The notes under the pieces were generated by a model, which was given only the letters and a program-made list of their open reading frames with translations, ran no database searches and was not told where the DNA came from. A stretch of 11,203 bases of DNA from NCBI GenBank assembly GCA_964580585.1, contig CAZOKZ010000100.1:1-11203 (forward strand). The letters run 5' to 3'. This document shows, one piece after another, positions 6,752 through 11,203 of this stretch (positions within the stretch are counted from its first letter, which is position 1; every line of letters begins with the position of its first letter). The translations under genes and the position numbers were made by a program. This stretch comes from CAZOKZ01 sp964580585. GTDB taxonomy: Bacteria > Sumerlaeota > Sumerlaeia > SLMS01 > JAHLLQ01.

Positions 6752-9700
6752 TCACAGGGAGCTGCCTCCGATGATAGACTCTATCATCTTATTAAATTCA
6801 GCCTCAACCTTATCGGCAAAATCGGCTTGAATCTGGTAAACGTCGGTAAATTCGGCAAAAGCCCAACGTCCATGGGTTTTCAGGTTGTTGACACCTGGAA
6901 TCCAATAGGTGTCCATGGTCATTTTTTTAACGACGGCATCTTCACCACGATAGCCTTTGATTTCGACGATCAGGTGCAACAAATCGTCTTCGCCGTGACC
7001 ATCGTCCACGAGCACAATAAAATCCGGGCGATAGTGTCGGTTTTCCGAGCCATATCGATAGGGAACCTCGAAGCCAAGGTTGTGGTTTTTGACGTAGGCT
7101 TTGATCTTGGGATGGGATTCCGCCACCCGGCAGAATTCGGCTTCCCAATCGCTATCAAGAATCACCCAGTTAATAGGGCAGCGGCGAGCGTCGGTTTGCC
7201 ACCGAGTCGTTTTCGACGTGGAAAAGTTCACATGGCTTGTTGATCCAATCGGATTGTAGGGATCGAGCATGGCTTTGATAGGATTATCGCCCTTAAAGGC
7301 GTTTGTGATGCCTGCCGTGATGCGTTCGCACGCCATGTCGGCAAGTTCCTGGTACATGAGTTGGGCAGGATAGGTGCCACCCTTGCAAACGAGACAGGTA
7401 TCAAGCCATTCCTTCGTGACTCGTTTCAATTGGCCGAATAACGCCAGTTTCGGTTCTTCGTCCGTATCGCGCCATTTTGTATAAAGCAGGCGTTGCGTGA
7501 GATTAAAGAGCAGCGTCGAGCGGCGGAGGTCGCCGGTATGGACCAAATTCAAATCGACCCCTTCGCCGATGATCCCCTCGTTGTGAGTGATGGATGGGCC
7601 GACAAGTTCAGGAGTCAGTACCAGAACTGAATCTTCGTTGAAAGCCGCTTGAATGCGCTCCTGGGGGAGTTCGACGCGATAGCCTTGAACGCGGGGAAAG
7701 CGGATTTCCAGCGGGTCGCGGTCGGGGCGGATGGCTTTGACCTGAATGGTTTCTCGGGGAGGCTGTGGTGGAGCCACGACAGGTTTGGCAGTAAAGTCGA
7801 AGGGAATGCCCAAAATATCGGCATACTCGACGTTGAACAAACCTTTCTCGTTCACGTCATAAGACTGGCGGCGAAGAGCGCGTCCAATGACTTGTTCGCA
7901 AAGCAATTGGGTACCGAATGCCCGGACGCCAAGGACGTGCGTGACGGTGTTTGTATCCCAACCTTCGGTTAGCATCGAAACCGACACCACACACCGGATA
8001 GATTCGCCAAGACGACCTTCGCGTCCAACAGTGTTCATAACCTCGCGTAGCAGGTCTTGGTCAGTGATATTTTCCGCCTGTTTGGGGTCGCCTGTGCGTT
8101 CGATAATCTCTCGGCGGAACCGCTCGATTTCGTCGGATGCCATAGCTCGAAAATTCTTATCCAAGGCATCGCCAGATTCCAGTTGGGAACTATCGATTAG
8201 GAGTGTTCGGGGACGGGCAAATTGATTGCCGTATTCATCAAAATTTCGGAATAATTCCAGCCGACCATTTTCCGGTTTGGAACTGCCATCTTCCTGTTTG
8301 CGATAAAACCCTGACACATAGTCATAGACCAGCTTGGAAGTGGATGTATTGTTGCAAACGATAATGAAACAAGGTGGGACGTTAATACCACCTTGCTGCC
8401 AAAGCTCGAAAGTCTTCTTGTAATGACCATACAGGGCTTCCAGGGCAGTTTGCAGTTCAACGGGGATGCTCAAAGGGTCGAGTTCGGTATTCTTTCCTCT
8501 CCCTTTTTTGGGCATTTTTTTACGTATGTGCTCCCAAAGATTGCGAAACTTGGGCATATCGTTGCCGGGGATATTATCCGCCACGGGAACGCGAGGGAGT
8601 TTGACGATTCCGCACTCTATGGCGTCCATCAGAGAAAAGTCACTCATCGTCCAAGGGAACATCGTCCCTTCGGCATAACCCGAGCCACGTAAGAAGAAGG
8701 GGGTGGCCGATAAATCGATGATATTGGCGATACCAATTTTGCGCTTCACGATCTCAAGGCCAGAAATCCAAAGGCGGGCGGCTTCATTGTTCTTTTCAGC
8801 TTCTTTTTTATCGTCCCCTTTTAAATCGATGTCGTCGTTGTCACCCGGTTTCTCTCTATAACAGTGGTGTGCTTCGTCATTGAGCACCATGATATTTTTG
8901 ATGCCCATTAAATCGGGCATCACACGCTGAAGCATTTGCCCTTCGGTTTCCGTCGTCTCAAGATCGTTGCCTGTTCGGCCTTTGAGCAAAGCACGGCCAC
9001 CAGCAGACAATGAGACACGCTCTCGCAACTTGAAAGCGTGATAGTTGGTAATAACAATTTTTGCTTTCTTTAGATCGGGAAGCATGTCGGTGGGCACGAG
9101 TTCACGGCTCTGGTAATAGCTATCTGGATCGTGAGGCTGAAGTACCCGGAGACGGTCCCGAATTGTAATGCCGGGAGCAACGATGAGGAAGCCTCGGGTA
9201 AACTTCTTGGTGTTAGGATGTCGCACCGCATTGATTGTTTGCCATGCGATAATCATCGCCATAACAGTGGTTTTGCCTGCCCCGGTTGCTAATTTTAGCG
9301 CGATGCGTAATAAATCGGGGTTAGCGTTATTGTTTGCATCAGCAATGTGATTCAGGAATCCCTTTCCTCTAGGACCGATTTGTGGGGCTACCTCGGTCAA
9401 CCAAATGGCAGTTTCCACTGCCTCAATCTGGCAAAAGAATGGACGAATACCACTAAACTGATGGTGTCGCCAATGTTGGAGCAACCGTGCTGTCTCGGGA
9501 CTGACCATCCACTGGTTGGGATTAACGAGTTTTCTCCAATCATCTATATGGCGGCGCAACTCATTGATCGTCGATGTAACCGGATCGTATTGTTGACCTT
9601 GGTTGGATAAGCCCAGTCCCTCATCAAAAATCATTTCTTGTTGGGCTGGCGCATCTCTGCGTTTTCTCGACTTTGGGATAGGAGTGATGTACCGTGCAGG

Positions 9701-9817
9701 ACGACGGCCATTAATTATCTTGTGTGTGGGCTGCCCTTGCTCATCGAGTTCCCAATGTTCTTTTGGGTATTCATAAGGCGAATTACGAACTGGTTGTTCA
9801 AAAAAAGGGTTTCCCAT
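6752..9817 (-). CDS. type III restriction (Res)-like SF2 helicase with C-terminal PD-(D/E)xK nuclease motif
   Basis: This is the ATP-driven DNA translocase and restriction subunit of a type III-like system, 1034 aa from the ATG at 9856 or 1021 aa from 9817. Positions are counted from 9856. Walker A ATGAGKTT is at 190-197, DEAH at 327-330, SATP at 383-386, motif V SMLTEGWD at 627-634 and motif VI QVIGRALRR at 655-663. Near the C-terminus, PDF at 944-946 and EIKG at 965-968 form a D...ExK arrangement typical of Res endonuclease domains. The start at 9817 is preferred: GGAAGG at 9828-9823 lies 5 bases upstream, and the protein then opens MGNPFFEQP, which resembles the beginning of related proteins. 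No Shine-Dalgarno site precedes 9856. It is the first gene of the minus-strand group. The order Res, NYN, Mod reverses the usual type III mod-res order. Function is assigned from motifs; actual cleavage is inferred. Confidence 0.93.
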   Translation of the reverse strand: MGNPFFEQPVRNSPYEYPKEHWELDEQGQPTHKIINGRRPARYITPIPKSRKRRDAPAQQEMIFDEGLGLSNQGQQYDPVTSTINELRRHIDDWRKLVNPNQWMVSPETARLLQHWRHHQFSGIRPFFCQIEAVETAIWLTEVAPQIGPRGKGFLNHIADANNNANPDLLRIALKLATGAGKTTVMAMIIAWQTINAVRHPNTKKFTRGFLIVAPGITIRDRLRVLQPHDPDSYYQSRELVPTDMLPDLKKAKIVITNYHAFKLRERVSLSAGGRALLKGRTGNDLETTETEGQMLQRVMPDLMGIKNIMVLNDEAHHCYREKPGDNDDIDLKGDDKKEAEKNNEAARLWISGLEIVKRKIGIANIIDLSATPFFLRGSGYAEGTMFPWTMSDFSLMDAIECGIVKLPRVPVADNIPGNDMPKFRNLWEHIRKKMPKKGRGKNTELDPLSIPVELQTALEALYGHYKKTFELWQQGGINVPPCFIIVCNNTSTSKLVYDYVSGFYRKQEDGSSKPENGRLELFRNFDEYGNQFARPRTLLIDSSQLESGDALDKNFRAMASDEIERFRREIIERTGDPKQAENITDQDLLREVMNTVGREGRLGESIRCVVSVSMLTEGWDTNTVTHVLGVRAFGTQLLCEQVIGRALRRQSYDVNEKGLFNVEYADILGIPFDFTAKPVVAPPQPPRETIQVKAIRPDRDPLEIRFPRVQGYRVELPQERIQAAFNEDSVLVLTPELVGPSITHNEGIIGEGVDLNLVHTGDLRRSTLLFNLTQRLLYTKWRDTDEEPKLALFGQLKRVTKEWLDTCLVCKGGTYPAQLMYQELADMACERITAGITNAFKGDNPIKAMLDPYNPIGSTSHVNFSTSKTTRWQTDARRCPINWVILDSDWEAEFCRVAESHPKIKAYVKNHNLGFEVPYRYGSENRHYRPDFIVLVDDGHGEDDLLHLIVEIKGYRGEDAVVKKMTMDTYWIPGVNNLKTHGRWAFAEFTDVYQIQADFADKVEAEFNKMIESIIGGSSL

Positions 9818-9997
9818 ACGAACCTTCCCAATGACTTGTGGAGTGCGCACAATCATTGATGACTTTGATTGCTGGGAAATGTTGGGGCAACACGTAAGCG
9901 AGATATAAAGTTTAAAAACGACGTGGAAATGTAATTCGGTCCCTCTCTGCCCGATACATGTACTTCGCCCAGCGAACCACCCCCCCCATGGGTTTTT

Positions 9998-10043
9998 TGC
10001 CCCTTCCCAGATCGAACCTCCTCCCCGTCGCCTCTAAGGGGGC
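9998..10043. repeat. inverted repeat GCCCCTT / AAGGGGGC
   Basis: GCCCCTT at 9998-10004 faces AAGGGGGC at 10036-10043, so a stem of about 7 base pairs could enclose 31 bases. On the minus strand the enclosed part contains TTCGATC, which loosely recalls a tRNA T-loop, but no matching T-stem forms. It might be a structured leader of the Res transcript or a chance pairing in C/G-rich sequence. Confidence 0.35.
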
Positions 10044-10245
10044 TTTCCGCCGTTGGTGTCCGATAGGCGCGTTGCTCGTAGCATTGCCCGACGACAGCCT
10101 TGCTTGACAGCCCAACCAACAAAGCCCCCGACGATCACACCCCCATGCGGAGCACCCGCCAGAAATCTCGCCTCGCACCAAGGCAGAAAAGGCATAAATC
10201 GTCCGCTCGCCTAGAAGGGGTTCCAGAGCGCGAAATCCGCCCACC

Positions 10246-10263
10246 TGCTTCCTATATGCTTCC
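10246..10263. repeat. short direct repeat TGCTTCC, 11-base period
   Basis: Two copies of TGCTTCC at 10246-10252 and 10257-10263 are separated by TATA, a period of 11 bases, close to one helical turn. It lies just past the tRNA terminator. It may be a protein-binding site or chance. Confidence 0.25.
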
Positions 10264-10266
10264 TGC

Positions 10267-10296
10267 AAGAAAAAGCCCACCCGTTTGTTGGGTAGG
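10267..10296 (-). terminator. intrinsic terminator of the tRNA-Gly transcript
   Basis: On the minus strand CCTACCC (10296-10290), a 7-base loop and GGGTGGG (10282-10276) form a 7-pair stem followed by CTTTTTCTT (10275-10267). One pair is G-U on this strand but would be C-A on the other, so it is specific for minus-strand RNA. It lies 38 bases downstream of the tRNA 3' end. Confidence 0.8.
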
Positions 10297-10333
10297 TGTT
10301 TACAATTAGAACATTGTATTTATTGGGGATAAA

Positions 10334-10409
10334 TGGAGCGGGAAACGGGGTTCGAACCCGCGACCCTCAGCTTGGGAAGCTGATGCTCTACCAACTGAGC
10401 TATTCCCGC
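10334..10409 (-). tRNA. tRNA-Gly, anticodon CCC
   Basis: All four arms are present. The acceptor stem pairs GCGGGAA with TTCCCGC. The D-arm has GCTC/GAGC around AGTTGGTA. The anticodon arm pairs TCAGC with GCTGA around the loop TTCCCAA, giving anticodon CCC at 10376-10374. The T-arm pairs GCGGG with CCCGT around TTCGAAC. The discriminator base is T, as is usual for bacterial tRNA-Gly, and a 3' CCA is encoded at 10336-10334. It reads GGG codons. Upstream, a TATCAT at 10432-10427 is a possible -10 box; the TTGACA at 10460-10455 is 22 bases from it, which is too far for a normal promoter. The 3' end faces the defence operon, the side on which tRNA-targeting elements integrate. Confidence 0.97.
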
Positions 10410-10509
10410 TCGGTGTCAACAAACGGATGATACCTCGCGCGGAATTGCGACGGCTGTCAAGACCAACGCGCACGCGGCGTTGAAGTTTTGTGGGCGACTG
10501 GCATCTCGG

Positions 10510-10538
10510 TTGTCGATTGTGCCGACAGGGTTTATACT
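10510..10538 (+). promoter_or_regulatory. sigma70-type promoter of the NTF2-like gene
   Basis: TTGTCG at 10510-10515 and TATACT at 10533-10538 are separated by 17 bases, the ideal spacing, and stand about 50 bases upstream of the start codon at 10587. The placement supports divergent transcription away from the tRNA. Confidence 0.55.
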
Positions 10539-10586
10539 GATAAAGATGAAACCCTGAATGTGACCGTTGTTCGGAGGCGTCGTTGC

Positions 10587-11203
10587 ATGAAAGCGCTGCT
10601 TGGGCTGATTGCGGTGTTGTTGACCATTCTCGTGCTGCTGTCGTTTTGCACGCCCGACCCGACGAAATCATCGGGGACTGCAAACGGCGAATTGTTGAGC
10701 ACCGAAGGAAAAAACAGCGAAGAGATGCCGGGTCGTGCAGCAGCAGAAAATGGCAACGCCGAAAAACCAATCGATTCGTCGTCGGATTCGGGCAGCAGTT
10801 TGATGTTTGGCACCGTGGCAAACCGCGACGAGGCGGAAATACACGCGTTGGTCCAAGAATATTATGACGCGTTGCGTGCGAAAAATTACGAGCAAGCCGT
10901 CGTGCTGTGGGAACCGGGAGCGTTCGATGCCGCCGCGCGTCCGAACGTGGCGGGCGTCGATCTTCAGCCCGCGGATTTGCTGCGTGCATGGACGGAACTC
11001 GGAGGCCCGATTCCCGATCAAGTGAAGTTGGTGGACCTGCGAATCGAGGGCGCGCATGCGCAGGGGGAAATAGTCATCGATCGCAAAGGCAACGGTCCCG
11101 TGTCGATTGTCGGAAAAGATGCGCGAACAGGCAAACGGCTCGGCACTTGGGCAATGACGATGCACTTCACCAAGCAAGGCGACATGTGGTGGATTTCCAT
11201 GCA
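10587..11203 (+). CDS. envelope-associated protein with NTF2/SnoaL-like domain (3' end outside window)
   Basis: The frame is open from the ATG at 10587 to the window edge (205 codons, no stop seen). GGAGG at 10573-10577, 9 bases upstream, fixes the start. Residues 1-20 (MKALLGLIAVLLTILVLLSF) form a positively charged, hydrophobic export signal or membrane anchor ending before C21. The sequence LSFC resembles a lipobox, but Phe at -1 is unusual, so lipidation is uncertain. Residues about 22-80 are a Ser/Asn/Glu-rich, probably disordered linker. From about residue 82, a helix (EIHALVQEYYDALRAKNYEQ) and later strands (WAMTMHF, MWWISM) resemble the NTF2/SnoaL cone fold used for ligand binding or as an assembly module. 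No enzyme function can be assigned. It is probably a host housekeeping-type gene unrelated to the defence operon. Confidence 0.8.
   Translation, partial: MKALLGLIAVLLTILVLLSFCTPDPTKSSGTANGELLSTEGKNSEEMPGRAAAENGNAEKPIDSSSDSGSSLMFGTVANRDEAEIHALVQEYYDALRAKNYEQAVVLWEPGAFDAAARPNVAGVDLQPADLLRAWTELGGPIPDQVKLVDLRIEGAHAQGEIVIDRKGNGPVSIVGKDARTGKRLGTWAMTMHFTKQGDMWWISM

Larger units (their letters stand above)
9857..10266. other. gene-poor stretch between the Res gene and the tRNA-Gly terminator
   Basis: I see no convincing gene in these 410 bases. Open frames exist on both strands but lack Shine-Dalgarno sites and family resemblance, and one would start inside the tRNA terminator. The stretch holds an imperfect inverted repeat (9998-10043), a run of seven C at 9980-9986 with six T at 9992-9997, a CCCATGGG palindrome between those runs, and a TGCTTCC direct repeat at 10246-10263. 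The AT-rich part nearest the Res gene (about 9898-9925) contains TATATC on the minus strand, a weak -10 candidate without a matching -35 box. The Res promoter probably lies in this region. Confidence 0.4.

Noticed and set aside
9998..10043. tRNA-like remnant suggested by a 7-pair outer stem and TTCGATC
   Set aside because: The T-stem does not pair, there is no D-arm or anticodon arm, and the spacing is too short for a tRNA.
10104..10109. plus-strand TTGACA box
   Set aside because: No -10 sequence at suitable spacing and no plus-strand gene downstream before the tRNA.
9912..10280. 122-codon open frame on the minus strand between the Res gene and the tRNA
   Set aside because: It starts with GTG inside the terminator stem, has no Shine-Dalgarno site and no recognisable protein pattern. 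It is probably open by chance in C/G-rich sequence.
10306..10989. 227-codon minus-strand open frame covering the tRNA and the NTF2-like gene
   Set aside because: It runs through the whole tRNA and antisense to a gene with its own promoter, Shine-Dalgarno site and domain pattern.

Overview
The window looks like a bacterial genomic (or metagenomic) segment carrying a defence-type operon beside a tRNA gene. The species cannot be named. A short protein with an N-terminal export or lipoprotein-like signal suggests a Gram-negative envelope. The RelE-UvrD fusion helicase type is familiar from Planctomycetota, Cyanobacteria and similar phyla, so a planctomycete-like host is a weak guess. Base composition is mixed: sampled lines range from about 30% G+C in the PLD gene to about 65% in the methyltransferase gene.

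Layout, read in the direction of transcription of the main operon (minus strand, right to left): a type III restriction (Res)-like SF2 helicase with a C-terminal PD-(D/E)xK motif (9817/9856 to 6752); a 184-base spacer with a long hairpin, U-rich tail and possible promoter; an NYN-domain protein (6567 to 5650); a 937-aa beta-class DNA adenine methyltransferase of the Mod type (5643 to 2830); a phospholipase D-fold nuclease (about 2830 to 1544); and a RelE-domain/UvrD-family helicase (1556 to 18). The last four genes are separated by 6 bases or less, or overlap. The UvrD gene stops just after helicase motif IV and lacks motifs V and VI. The junction looks like the end of an inserted element.

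Right of the operon, a 400-base stretch without a convincing gene holds an imperfect inverted repeat and short homopolymer runs. It is followed by a minus-strand tRNA-Gly(CCC) with its own intrinsic terminator. Beyond the tRNA, on the plus strand, a sigma70-like promoter and a good Shine-Dalgarno site lead into an envelope-type protein with an NTF2/SnoaL-like domain, cut by the window end.

Inferred function: Mod would methylate adenines in host DNA, and the Res-like translocase-nuclease would act on unmodified DNA. The NYN, PLD and RelE-UvrD proteins add further nuclease and helicase activities, giving an enlarged type III-like restriction-modification system. It recalls DISARM in combining a methylase, a helicase and a PLD protein, but no DUF1998 (DrmB) gene is present in the window. 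The truncated UvrD gene suggests the system may be decaying here or tolerates loss of that component.
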